In this document: piece after piece, positions 18,001 to 26,893 of the stretch
Layout of the letters: every line of letters begins with the position of its first letter
Position numbering within the stretch: position 1 is the stretch's first letter
Origin: SKVR01 sp046291875
Lineage (GTDB): Bacteria > Bacteroidota > Bacteroidia > Bacteroidales > UBA7960
Reading direction: 5' to 3'
Length of the DNA: 64,000 bases
Assembly (NCBI GenBank): GCA_046291875.1
Contig: JBKBSF010000019.1
Span: forward strand, 22,925-86,924
Position numbers and translations under genes: made by a program
Notes under the pieces: model-generated
Told to the model about the DNA's origin: nothing
Database searches by the model: none
The model's input: the letters and a program-made list of their open reading frames with translations, nothing else

Positions 18001-21000
18001 ATGTACACCATGTGCCGGACGGGCTCCATTACACCCTTTACATACAGGATCATCTCTGCCACTATGCTTTTGGTTGCTTTTTTCAACCTGCATGCAAGTC
18101 ATTCATTGTATTTTTCCAACCTTACTGCCCGCAACGGGTTAAGCTCGAACATTACCAATTCGATAGTACAAGACAAGCATGGATTTATCTGGATCGGCAC
18201 CCAGGAAGGTCTTTGCCGGTATGATGGTTTCAGGATGATCAATTTCCAGCACACCCTCAGTGAGGGCTCCCTTTCGTCCAACAACATAAGCACACTTCTT
18301 TACGATGATGATTATATATGGGTGGGCACCTGGGAAGGACTTAACCGGATCAACATACACACCTTTGCGATACAACGGGTTTTCACCGGCCATTTATCGG
18401 GGGCTATCAGAGCCCTTTACAAAGACCGGCAGGGCGATGTATGGATCGGAACATCCAACGGAGTTTTCGTTTACGAGAAATCTGATAATCAACTTAAAAG
18501 CTACAATACACAGAACAGTTTGCTGAGTCACAACACCATCAGGAGTTTTTACCAGGCCCGCAATGGGGATATGTGGATAGGCACCTACGATGGATTGAAC
18601 CGCTATCAAAACGGGCATTTCAGCACCTACAACCTTAAAGGCAACTACATGCCTCTGCTGGAAAACAATCTGATTGTATCCATTCAACCTCTTACACCTG
18701 CTGCTGACACCCTGCTATGGGTAGGCACAGAAACCGGACTGGCCAGGTTCGACACCCGCAACGGCAGATACACGCTCTACAACACCTCTAACACACAGCT
18801 GAGCAACGAGGTGATAAAAAGCATATACCATCAGAACGACAGTCTGTTATGGTTAGGTACAGATTTCGGGCTTAATATTTTCAATACAAGGTCGCTGGCA
18901 GTAGAAACCTATTACCACGACCCATTGATAGAGCACTCCCTGGCCAGCAACGTAATCTGGGAGATTTTCGAAGACCGCCAGCAGCGACTGTGGTTTATTA
19001 CATCCAATGGTGTAAGCATTTCCGACAAGCAACAGCCCCATTACCAGTTTTACGAACAGTACTTTTCGAGGGAGCCCCTGCGAATAGGCAACCAGGTGAA
19101 AGACATCCTTGTAGCCACCTCAGGGCAAACCTGGCTGGCAACCATTCACGGGGTCGTGGCCATTGATCCGGCAGGAGGAAAACAACAGACTTTCAGCACC
19201 ATTTCTCCTGCCAACGAACGCTTGTTGCTCAACAATGTATATGCCCTCATGGAAGATGAAAAGGGCAGAATACTGATTGGCACCGCCGGAGGCATAAACA
19301 TATGGGATCCAACACAGAAGAGGATGTTTGCCATTACAGCCAATCGCGAAAACGGTCTTTTGTCGAATTACATCAGTGGTTTTGCTTTCGATCCGGAAGG
19401 GAATTTGTGGGTCACCGCCTGGGAAGGAGGCCTTTTCAAAGCACACAGACCTTCGCAGAACCCCGAGCAGTGGTACTTCGAACTGGCAGACTCCAATGGC
19501 GATGGTCGTTTAACCTCCACCCATAGCCACCTGTACTATGCAAATATGAACACCCTTTGGAGGGTAAACCCCCAAACCCTGGAGAAAACACCAGTGGAAA
19601 CAGCAAACCAGGCTCTGCAGGGCAAACAGATATCTGCCATGATGGCCGCCAGTAATGGTGCGCTGTGGCTGGGAGCCCTGCAGGAGATCATCATTTACCA
19701 TCCTGACAACGACACCATTATCAATCTCAATATACACACCGGCAGACCTCAAAAAATCATCAACCTTCAACAGGACACCCTTGGTAATGTTTGGGCAACC
19801 ACCTCCGACGCCATTATCCGTATAGAAGCCCAAAACCTCTCCCAGATGCTGATCCCGGTAAACCGTAATTCGCCTCTGAAAGGGTTTTACCAATTTTGTT
19901 CGGCCACAGACCCCACCGGGCGTGTACTTTTTGGTGGCGACAACGGCTTCATTGCCATTTCACCAGACATAGCCATTTCAAGGGGCAGCACTCCCAATGT
20001 ATACATTACAAGCCTTTTTATCAACAACCAGCAAATCCATCCGGCAGACTCCCTAACACCCCAAAACCAGGATATCGCATTTGTGGAAAAACTCCGGCTG
20101 AGGCACAACCAGAATTCTCTCACTTTTGAGTTTTCAACTTTAGACTATTTGTTTCCAGAGTTTGTGCAGTTTCAATACCGCATGCTCCCTTTTCAGGAGG
20201 AGTGGACATTGACTTCGGGAGAGAAGAACTTTGCCGTTTTCGCCAATCTCAAACCTGGCCAATACACTTTTCAGATCAAAGGATCAGACCGTTCTGGCGA
20301 GTGGAGTGAGGTAAGATCTGTGCAGGTAGGGATTATTCCCAGCATATGGCTGGCACCCATCACTTTGCTGTTGTACTTTTTAGTTGTGCTTTCGGCGGGT
20401 GTATACGCCTACAGAGTTTACCGCAACCGGCGGCGACTTCGCAACGAGCTGCAACTCATACGCCTTGAAAAGCAACACAATGAAGCATTGTACCAGGCCA
20501 AAATACGTTTCTTTACCAATATTTCGCACGAGTTTCGCACACCCCTTAGTCTTATTCTGCCCCCCATTCATGAATTACTGAAAGAAAACTCCGGCAAACC
20601 TAATCATGAAAAGATGCTGAAACTGGCTCAGCGCAATGCACAAAGACTTTACAAACTCGTAAATCAGCTGCTGGATTTTCGCAAAATTGAAGCAGAAAAG
20701 CTTGAGCTTGCTCCATCGGCCCTCGATATGGTGGATTTCTGCCGTGATATCTTCAACTCTTTCGACGACATGGCTGCCCGCAATGAAACAGAATACCTTT
20801 TTCTCACTTCAGTAGATTCGCTGTCGATGGAAATTGACCGTGAAAAAGCAGAAACCATTATTTTCAACCTTTTGTCCAATGCTTTTAAATACACTCCGGT
20901 AAATGGACAAATCAGTCTTTCGCTGAAGACCATAGAACCACCTGAAGGCCCCATGCAACTGGAAATTGCAGTAAAAGATAATGGCATTGGGATATCAGAA

Positions 21001-22050
21001 GAAGAACAAAAGCATATTTTCAAGGAGTTTTACCAAACTGCCGAGAGCCGTTCGCTTAAAAAGGGAAGTGGAATTGGTCTTACCCTTGCCCAGGAATATG
21101 CCCGACTGCACAAAGGACATATAACAGTGGCAAGCCAGCCAGGCAAGGGCAGTGAGTTTACGTGGGTTTTGCCCATTCCGGAAACCCACGCACAGGAAAT
21201 CGCCCCCACCGGAAATTCAGTGGTGTATTCCGGCCAAAAACCAGGCAATGAGCCGGTTTCAACACCGGCAGGAGCCAAAAAGATTTTGGTAGTTGACGAC
21301 AATGAGGACATCCTGGAGCTTGTGGAATTGAACCTTCGCGATCAATACCAGGTTTTCCTGGCACGCAACGGAGCACAGGGGCTTGAAAAGGCCGAAACCC
21401 TGCAACCCGACCTGATCTTGTCTGACGTAATGATGCCCGTAATGGATGGCATTGAACTATGCAGGCAAATCAAAAGCAACCGGGCCACCATGCATATTCC
21501 GGTTATATTACTCACCGCCAGAAGCCTGGATATGCATAAAACAGAAGGGCTCACAGAGGGTGCCGATATGTACCTTACCAAACCCTTCGATATGGATGTG
21601 CTCAAATCCTCTCTCCTTTCGCTCTTCAGAAGGCAAGATCTGCTAACCCAGTACATAAGAACCGACCTCATACTCAAACCATTGCAAGAGGCTGACACTG
21701 ATCGCAACCAGGATGAACTGTTCCTGAAAAAGGTGATTACACTCATTGAAAACCATATGGCAAACCCTGATCTTTCTGTCGAATTGATTGCCGCATCACT
21801 GGGAATGAGCGCAACCCACCTTTACCGAAAACTGAAGGAAAATACAGGATACAGTACCAAAGAGATCATCATGAACTACCGTATGCAGAAGGCAGCCCAG
21901 ATGATCCGCAACAACGAAGGAAATATCTCGGAGATCATGTATGCAGTAGGCTTCTCAAGCCTTGCGGGTTTCTCAAGAAGCTTTAAATCCAAATTTGGTG
22001 TGGCACCTTCAGCCTTTTCGTCTCAAGCGGAGCCTGGGAAACAGGGCTAA
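18001..22050 (+). CDS. Hybrid two-component system sensor/regulator of the galactan locus
   Basis: A single 1349-residue inner-membrane protein joining sensor and transcription factor. Order: N-terminal signal/anchor, periplasmic two-component beta-propeller repeats (about 30-690, repeated DKHGFIWIGT and DRQGDVWIGT units), a Y_Y_Y domain (about 718-770), a transmembrane helix (about 782-805), HisKA with phospho-acceptor His843 in ISHEFRTPLS, HATPase (N box near 956), a receiver with Asp1142 in LSDVMMPVMDG, and an AraC-type HTH (about 1245-1345). Such proteins bind an oligosaccharide in the periplasm and activate the adjacent susCD operon; here a galacto-oligosaccharide is inferred. The ATG at 18064 is an alternative start giving a compact signal peptide. 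Confidence 0.95.
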   Translation: MYTMCRTGSITPFTYRIISATMLLVAFFNLHASHSLYFSNLTARNGLSSNITNSIVQDKHGFIWIGTQEGLCRYDGFRMINFQHTLSEGSLSSNNISTLLYDDDYIWVGTWEGLNRINIHTFAIQRVFTGHLSGAIRALYKDRQGDVWIGTSNGVFVYEKSDNQLKSYNTQNSLLSHNTIRSFYQARNGDMWIGTYDGLNRYQNGHFSTYNLKGNYMPLLENNLIVSIQPLTPAADTLLWVGTETGLARFDTRNGRYTLYNTSNTQLSNEVIKSIYHQNDSLLWLGTDFGLNIFNTRSLAVETYYHDPLIEHSLASNVIWEIFEDRQQRLWFITSNGVSISDKQQPHYQFYEQYFSREPLRIGNQVKDILVATSGQTWLATIHGVVAIDPAGGKQQTFSTISPANERLLLNNVYALMEDEKGRILIGTAGGINIWDPTQKRMFAITANRENGLLSNYISGFAFDPEGNLWVTAWEGGLFKAHRPSQNPEQWYFELADSNGDGRLTSTHSHLYYANMNTLWRVNPQTLEKTPVETANQALQGKQISAMMAASNGALWLGALQEIIIYHPDNDTIINLNIHTGRPQKIINLQQDTLGNVWATTSDAIIRIEAQNLSQMLIPVNRNSPLKGFYQFCSATDPTGRVLFGGDNGFIAISPDIAISRGSTPNVYITSLFINNQQIHPADSLTPQNQDIAFVEKLRLRHNQNSLTFEFSTLDYLFPEFVQFQYRMLPFQEEWTLTSGEKNFAVFANLKPGQYTFQIKGSDRSGEWSEVRSVQVGIIPSIWLAPITLLLYFLVVLSAGVYAYRVYRNRRRLRNELQLIRLEKQHNEALYQAKIRFFTNISHEFRTPLSLILPPIHELLKENSGKPNHEKMLKLAQRNAQRLYKLVNQLLDFRKIEAEKLELAPSALDMVDFCRDIFNSFDDMAARNETEYLFLTSVDSLSMEIDREKAETIIFNLLSNAFKYTPVNGQISLSLKTIEPPEGPMQLEIAVKDNGIGISEEEQKHIFKEFYQTAESRSLKKGSGIGLTLAQEYARLHKGHITVASQPGKGSEFTWVLPIPETHAQEIAPTGNSVVYSGQKPGNEPVSTPAGAKKILVVDDNEDILELVELNLRDQYQVFLARNGAQGLEKAETLQPDLILSDVMMPVMDGIELCRQIKSNRATMHIPVILLTARSLDMHKTEGLTEGADMYLTKPFDMDVLKSSLLSLFRRQDLLTQYIRTDLILKPLQEADTDRNQDELFLKKVITLIENHMANPDLSVELIAASLGMSATHLYRKLKENTGYSTKEIIMNYRMQKAAQMIRNNEGNISEIMYAVGFSSLAGFSRSFKSKFGVAPSAFSSQAEPGKQG

Positions 22051-22148
22051 CCCTTAATCATCACACTTTTAACTTCCTGAATTTCAAAATCATTTGCCAC
22101 CCCCACTCCCTTGCACCGCAAAGTAATTTAATTTTTTTAGTACTTTGT

Positions 22149-22179
22149 TTTGCATAGTACTGTTTTTTGCTTAGCTTTG
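22149..22179 (+). promoter_or_regulatory. Promoter of the padR-pspC operon
   Basis: TTTG at 22149-22152, a 19-bp spacer, and TAGCTTTG at 22172-22179 match the phylum consensus TTTG/N19/TAnnTTTG. A perfect 6-2-6 dyad (ACAATT/AATTGT, 22185-22198) lies directly at the expected transcription start, a natural operator position for PadR autoregulation. Confidence 0.75.
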
Positions 22180-22204
22180 TACCCACAATTGAAATTGTAG
22201 GGCT

Positions 22205-22531
22205 ATGAATTTAGAAAATACCAAAGCACAAATGCGAAAAGGCGTGCTGGAGTTTTGCATCCTGTCGCTGCTATCGGGCCATGAGGCATACACCTCAGAG
22301 ATCATTGAATCGCTTAAGGAATCGAAACTATTGGTGGTGGAGGGCACTATCTACCCTCTGCTTACGCGTCTTAAGAACGATGGCCTGCTGAGCTATCGAT
22401 GGGAGGAATCCAGTAGTGGGCCACCCAGGAAATATTACAGTGTAACCCCATTGGGCCAGCAAGCCTTGCAGGAATTGCGCAAAACCTGGAATGAGCTGGT
22501 TGGAGCCGTTGAAAAAACCACAAATTTTTAA
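22205..22531 (+). CDS. PadR-family transcriptional regulator
   Basis: A 108-residue winged-helix protein. The PadR domain fills most of it: RKGVLEFCILSLLSGHEAYTSEI (helix-turn-helix), VVEGTIYPLLTRLKNDGLL (recognition helix) and the wing with PPRKYYSVTPLGQQAL. It lacks the long C-terminal dimerisation helix of PadR-s2 proteins, so it belongs to the short subgroup. It is 38 bp upstream of a PspC-domain gene and transcribed with it, a pairing that recurs in Bacteroidota. A dyad at its own start point suggests autorepression. The signal it senses is unknown. Confidence 0.92.
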   Translation: MNLENTKAQMRKGVLEFCILSLLSGHEAYTSEIIESLKESKLLVVEGTIYPLLTRLKNDGLLSYRWEESSSGPPRKYYSVTPLGQQALQELRKTWNELVGAVEKTTNF

Positions 22532-22569
22532 ACCATAAAAACTTTTTCTTTACCTAAAAAGATTGATCC

Positions 22570-24093
22570 ATGAAAAAGACTGTAACCGCAAATATTGGAG
22601 GAATGGTTTTCCATATCGATGAGGATGCCTACGAAAAGCTTTCGCAGTATCTGAGCCACATCCGGGAGCATTTCAGCACCGACCAGGGGCGCGACGAAAT
22701 CCTTTCTGACATCGAGAACCGGATTGCCGAGATGTTTGGCCAGAAACTCACCTCCAGCAAAACTGTAATTACCCTGGATGATGTTAAGGAGGTAATCAGC
22801 CAGTTGGGCGAACCCGAACAAATGAGCGATGGAGAAGAAGAAAAGGACAAAAGCAAATCCTTCGAGAACGAGCGCTCAGAAAAACGCCTTTACCGCGATC
22901 CTGACGATAAATACATTGCCGGGGTAGCCGGAGGCCTTGGAGCGTTCCTCAACCTCGACCCCACCTGGATCCGCGTGGCCTTTGTGGTGTTTACCTTTGT
23001 ATACGGTTTTGGCCCCCTGCTGTATATCATTCTTTGGATTGTAGTGCCCAAAGCGCGCACTACAGCAGAGCGACTTGAAATGCGCGGCGAGAAAGTAAAT
23101 CTTTCCAATATAGAGAAAACCATTCGCGAAGAATTCGATGAAATCAAAGATAACCTCAAGGAGTTCTCCGAAGAAACCCGTCATCGTTTTAAAAAAAAAG
23201 AAAAGGCCCGGAATGTGCGTGAGCGCAACGCGCAGGTAGCAGCCAACCTGGTAAAGGTTTTTGCCAAGGCAGCAGGGGTAATCCTGATATTATTGGCCTT
23301 TTCCTTTATGGTAGCCTTTATCTCGGGTATTTACCTGATGCCTGCAGGGTTGCATTGGGGCACAGGCTTTACCTTCTTTTCTCTTCCTGATTTACTAACG
23401 GCCTTTCTGCCCTCTGCTCAGTGGGTGCAACTGGCTATGTTTGCCATAGTGCTCATTGTAGGGATTCCGATTTTCTGGATGTTGCTAACGGGCATTCAAC
23501 TGCTCTTTTCGGTACGCGCCTCGTCGCGCTATCTGGGCATTTTCACCTTTGTGGTATGGCTGGCCGCCCTGGGTGCACTCTCCATTTCAGCAGTAGCCGG
23601 CGCACGCAATTTTGCCGTACAGCAACAAACCGTGCAGGAAATTCAACTGGAGCAGGGCCAGTGGCCCGAGCTCCTGCTGGCACTCAATAAGTCGGACCAC
23701 CCCTCATCGCACCGGATCAATCGCCACGCCGGACCTCACAAGTTTATGGTAATGTGGCATGAGAGCGACAACACAGCACTGGGTGTTCCGGAAATGCGCA
23801 TCCAGAAAAGCACAGACAATGACCTCTATCTGGAGATTGTAAGGCAGGCCCGTGGCGCCTCCCTCACACAAGCAAGAGAAAATGCAGAGAGTATTGACTT
23901 CGGGTTTCACCAAAACGACTCCCTTATTGTTTTCGATCCGGTTTTCTCCTATGGCAAAGAGCATGGCTTTCGCAACCAGAAGCTGGATCTTATACTGCAT
24001 GTGCCCGAGCACAAGAGTGTGGTGCTGCTCAACAATATGAGAAGAAACATGTATGTGCGATGGGGAAGGGATCTGGAAGTGTCGGAGAGATAG
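22570..24093 (+). CDS. PspC-domain membrane protein
   Basis: A 507-residue membrane protein. Residues 1-100 are a soluble N-terminal domain common to Bacteroidota PspC proteins (KKTVTANIGGMVFHIDEDAYEKL). A PspC domain follows (about 98-160) with KRLYRDPDDKYIAGVAGGLGAF and a hydrophobic hairpin ending ILWIVVPKA. A charged coiled-coil-like segment (about 165-220) precedes further transmembrane helices (about 235-345) and a C-terminal extracytoplasmic domain of about 150 residues. PspC proteins sense or buffer envelope stress; the PadR partner immediately upstream probably controls its level. Confidence 0.85.
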   Translation: MKKTVTANIGGMVFHIDEDAYEKLSQYLSHIREHFSTDQGRDEILSDIENRIAEMFGQKLTSSKTVITLDDVKEVISQLGEPEQMSDGEEEKDKSKSFENERSEKRLYRDPDDKYIAGVAGGLGAFLNLDPTWIRVAFVVFTFVYGFGPLLYIILWIVVPKARTTAERLEMRGEKVNLSNIEKTIREEFDEIKDNLKEFSEETRHRFKKKEKARNVRERNAQVAANLVKVFAKAAGVILILLAFSFMVAFISGIYLMPAGLHWGTGFTFFSLPDLLTAFLPSAQWVQLAMFAIVLIVGIPIFWMLLTGIQLLFSVRASSRYLGIFTFVVWLAALGALSISAVAGARNFAVQQQTVQEIQLEQGQWPELLLALNKSDHPSSHRINRHAGPHKFMVMWHESDNTALGVPEMRIQKSTDNDLYLEIVRQARGASLTQARENAESIDFGFHQNDSLIVFDPVFSYGKEHGFRNQKLDLILHVPEHKSVVLLNNMRRNMYVRWGRDLEVSER

Positions 24094-24139
24094 TTTTGAG
24101 CGGCCCCGGACAAAAAACGTTAAGGTAGGGAAATGATGA

Positions 24140-24169
24140 TTGAACAATCTGGCAATTTGGTTATTTTTG
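24140..24169 (+). promoter_or_regulatory. Promoter of the 2-oxoacid dehydrogenase E1 gene
   Basis: TTG at 24140-24142, a 19-bp spacer and TATTTTTG at 24162-24169, 55 bp before the start codon. Full match to the Bacteroidota promoter pattern. Confidence 0.7.
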
Positions 24170-24223
24170 TATATAGTCAAAACACACAAATCATAAAATC
24201 ATCATTTCATACACCCGAAAAAA

Positions 24224-26668
24224 ATGTCTGCAGCAAAAAATAAAAAAATCAATCCTCCTTTACCCTTATCCAAAGAAGAAATACTCAAAGATTATCGCCT
24301 TGCTCATGAGAGTCGGCAGGCCAGCATAATGGGCCGGCGTGAGGTACTCACGGGCAAGGCGAAATTCGGCATTATGGGCGATGGCAAAGAGGTGCCACAA
24401 CTGGCTATGGCCCGTGCTTTTCGTGCCGGCGACTGGCGCAGCGGCTACTACCGCGACCAAACCTTTATGCTGGCCACTGGCATGACCACCCTCGAAGAAC
24501 TTTTCAGCCAGCTGTATGGCGATACGGATCTGGAGGCCAATCCTTCCAACGGAGGCCGTATGATGAACAACCATTTTGCCACCCGCAGCCTCGACCCACA
24601 GGGCAACTGGAAAGACCTTACCCTGCAACCCAACTCCAGCGCCGATATTTCGCCTACAGCAGGGCAGATGCCCAGGTTGCTTGGCCTTGCGCAGGCTTCC
24701 AAAGTGTATCGCAATCATCCCGACAAAAGCATTCAACAAAATTTTTCCAATCAGGGCGATGAAGTTGCCTTCGGTACCATCGGCGACTCTTCCACCAGTG
24801 AAGGGCTCTTCTGGGAAACCATGAACGCTGCTGGGGTGTTGCAGGTACCCATGGCCATGTCGGTGTGGGACGATGGCTATGGAATCAGCGTCCCCATCGA
24901 TTACCAAACCATCAAAAAGAGCATTTCCGAAGCTCTCAAGGGATTTCAGCGTGATGCTCAGCACGAAGGATTCGAAATTCTTACAGCCAAAGCATGGGAC
25001 TACCCCACCCTGCTGGAAGTTTATCGCAATGGGGTTGAGATCTGCCGAAAGCAACATGTGCCCGTATTGTTTCACATCACTGAAGTAACTCAACCCCAGG
25101 GGCACTCCACCAGTGGTTCGCACGAACGATACAAAACGCCCGAACGCATGGCCTGGGAGAAAGAGTTTGATGGCCTTGTACAGATGCGCAAATGGATACT
25201 CGAAAACCAGATCGCCCATGAAGAAGAGCTGAATCGCATTGAGGCAGAGGCCACTGAGCGTGTTAAGCAAGCTCGCAAAAATGCCTGGGAGAACTTTCAG
25301 AACCCCATTAAAAAAATGAGGGATGAGTTCATCGAAATGGTAAATATTACCCAATGCCAATGCCTTAAGGTTGATAAAATTGATACCCTTATACAGGACC
25401 TGAAACGTGTGGGCGAGCCCATCCGCAAAGATGTGATCAGCACTGCGAAAAAGATACTCCGCCTGATTTGTCATACCTGCACCACCGAAGAATCGCTCAA
25501 GATGCAGGTGAGCAAATGGCTTGAAAACGCATTACAGGAAAGCCATGAGCGATACAGTTCGCACTTGTACAGCCAAACCTCTCTCTCTGCCATGCAGGTA
25601 AAAGAGGTGAAGCCACTTTATTCTGAAAACAGTAAAAAGGTAAATGGCAGGGAGATTCTGGTGGCCAATTACGATCATATATTCACCCAATATCCCCAGA
25701 CCCTGGTTTTTGGCGAGGATGTAGGAAAAATTGGAGGAGTAAACCAGACCCTTGAAGGGATGCAGGCCAAATACGGTGAGTTGCGGGTAAGCGATACAGG
25801 TATCCGCGAGGCCACCATACTGGGGCAGGCACTGGGAATGGCCATGCGTGGACTTCGCCCCATTGCAGAGATTCAGTATTTCGATTATCTGCTCTATGCC
25901 TTACAGGTAATCAGCGACGATTTGGCAACCCTTCGCTACCGCACCGCCGGCGGCCAGAAAGCCCCGGTAATCATCAGCACCCGGGGGCACCGACTCGAAG
26001 GAATCTGGCATTCGGGCAGCCCCTTAAGCATGGTGATCAACTCTATAAGAGGAGTTTATGTGCTGGTACCCCGCAACATGACCCAGGCTGCAGGCTTTTA
26101 CAACACCATGCTTCAAAGCGACGACCCCGCATTGATCATCGAACCCTTGAACGGATACCGGCTCAAGGAGGTAATGCCAGATAACATAGGGGAATTTACA
26201 GTACCCCTGGGTAAACCCGAAATCCTCCGCCAGGGCAACGATGTTACCCTGGTTACTTACGGATCGTGTGTGCGCATTGCAGAAGATGCCGCCGATCAAC
26301 TGGCCGAATACGGAATTTCCGTTGAGTTGATCGACGTGCAATCCCTTCTTCCTTTTGATATCGATCATACCATCGTGGAGTCGCTCAAAAGAACTAATAA
26401 GATCGTATTCTTCGACGAGGATGTGCCGGGTGGTGCAACCTCCTATATGATGCAGAAAGTGCTGGAAGAACAAAACGGATATCTCTACCTGGATGCCAAG
26501 CCCGGCACGGTAACCGCCAGAGAACACAGGGCAGCCTACAGCACAGATGGCGACTATTTCTCCAACCCCAATGCAGAGGATGTATTCGATGCCATTTACG
26601 AGATCATGCATCAATACAACCCACAACGTTTCCCCGACCTGTACCCTCACAGCAGGCCGAAATCTTAA
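24224..26668 (+). CDS. 2-oxoacid dehydrogenase E1, fused alpha and beta subunits
   Basis: An 814-residue thiamine-diphosphate enzyme that decarboxylates a 2-oxoacid (branched-chain 2-oxoacid or pyruvate) and passes the acyl group to lipoyl-E2. Residues 1-460 are the alpha part with the ThDP motif GDSSTSEGLFWETMNAAG at about 187-204. Residues about 474-814 are the beta part (VFGEDVGKIGGV, RVSDTGIREATILGQALGMA, AEIQYFDYLLYA) with a transketolase C-terminal domain. In most bacteria these are two genes; this fused form is known in Bacteroidota. No E2 or E3 gene is adjacent, so it must share them with genes elsewhere. The first Asp of the ThDP motif is retained, but Gly is replaced by Ser (GDSS rather than GDGA/G). 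Confidence 0.9.
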   Translation: MSAAKNKKINPPLPLSKEEILKDYRLAHESRQASIMGRREVLTGKAKFGIMGDGKEVPQLAMARAFRAGDWRSGYYRDQTFMLATGMTTLEELFSQLYGDTDLEANPSNGGRMMNNHFATRSLDPQGNWKDLTLQPNSSADISPTAGQMPRLLGLAQASKVYRNHPDKSIQQNFSNQGDEVAFGTIGDSSTSEGLFWETMNAAGVLQVPMAMSVWDDGYGISVPIDYQTIKKSISEALKGFQRDAQHEGFEILTAKAWDYPTLLEVYRNGVEICRKQHVPVLFHITEVTQPQGHSTSGSHERYKTPERMAWEKEFDGLVQMRKWILENQIAHEEELNRIEAEATERVKQARKNAWENFQNPIKKMRDEFIEMVNITQCQCLKVDKIDTLIQDLKRVGEPIRKDVISTAKKILRLICHTCTTEESLKMQVSKWLENALQESHERYSSHLYSQTSLSAMQVKEVKPLYSENSKKVNGREILVANYDHIFTQYPQTLVFGEDVGKIGGVNQTLEGMQAKYGELRVSDTGIREATILGQALGMAMRGLRPIAEIQYFDYLLYALQVISDDLATLRYRTAGGQKAPVIISTRGHRLEGIWHSGSPLSMVINSIRGVYVLVPRNMTQAAGFYNTMLQSDDPALIIEPLNGYRLKEVMPDNIGEFTVPLGKPEILRQGNDVTLVTYGSCVRIAEDAADQLAEYGISVELIDVQSLLPFDIDHTIVESLKRTNKIVFFDEDVPGGATSYMMQKVLEEQNGYLYLDAKPGTVTAREHRAAYSTDGDYFSNPNAEDVFDAIYEIMHQYNPQRFPDLYPHSRPKS

Positions 26669-26726
26669 TTTTTCATAACAAAGCAGGCTGACTGCCTGAA
26701 GCTTAGGTGTAGCAAAACACATATAT

Positions 26727-26756
26727 ACACAGGGTTCTTTTGCCAGAACCCTGTGT
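26727..26756 (+). terminator. Terminator after the E1 gene
   Basis: A perfect 12-bp stem (26727-26738 with 26745-26756, loop 6 nt) followed by AATGTTTTTAAAT. Confidence 0.75.
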
Positions 26757-26809
26757 AATGTTTTTAAATACATGTTTAAACGACTGATTAAAAGTCAGAA
26801 AAAAAGCTT

Positions 26810-26817
26810 TATCTTTG
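26810..26817 (+). promoter_or_regulatory. Candidate -7 element for the DAK2-DegV gene
   Basis: TATCTTTG matches TAnnTTTG; the -33 position holds TTA rather than TTG. It lies 76 bp before the start codon and just after the previous terminator. Confidence 0.5.
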
Positions 26818-26893
26818 CACCCCTCAAAGGGCAGGTGCACAAACAGTGGTCTGATGGCCGGTACCTGTATCATGTTTAACAAACAATTTTCAA

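Noticed and set aside
24266..25474. A 402-codon open frame antisense to the E1 gene
   Set aside because: It lies entirely inside a gene with strong thiamine-enzyme motifs and shows no motif of its own.
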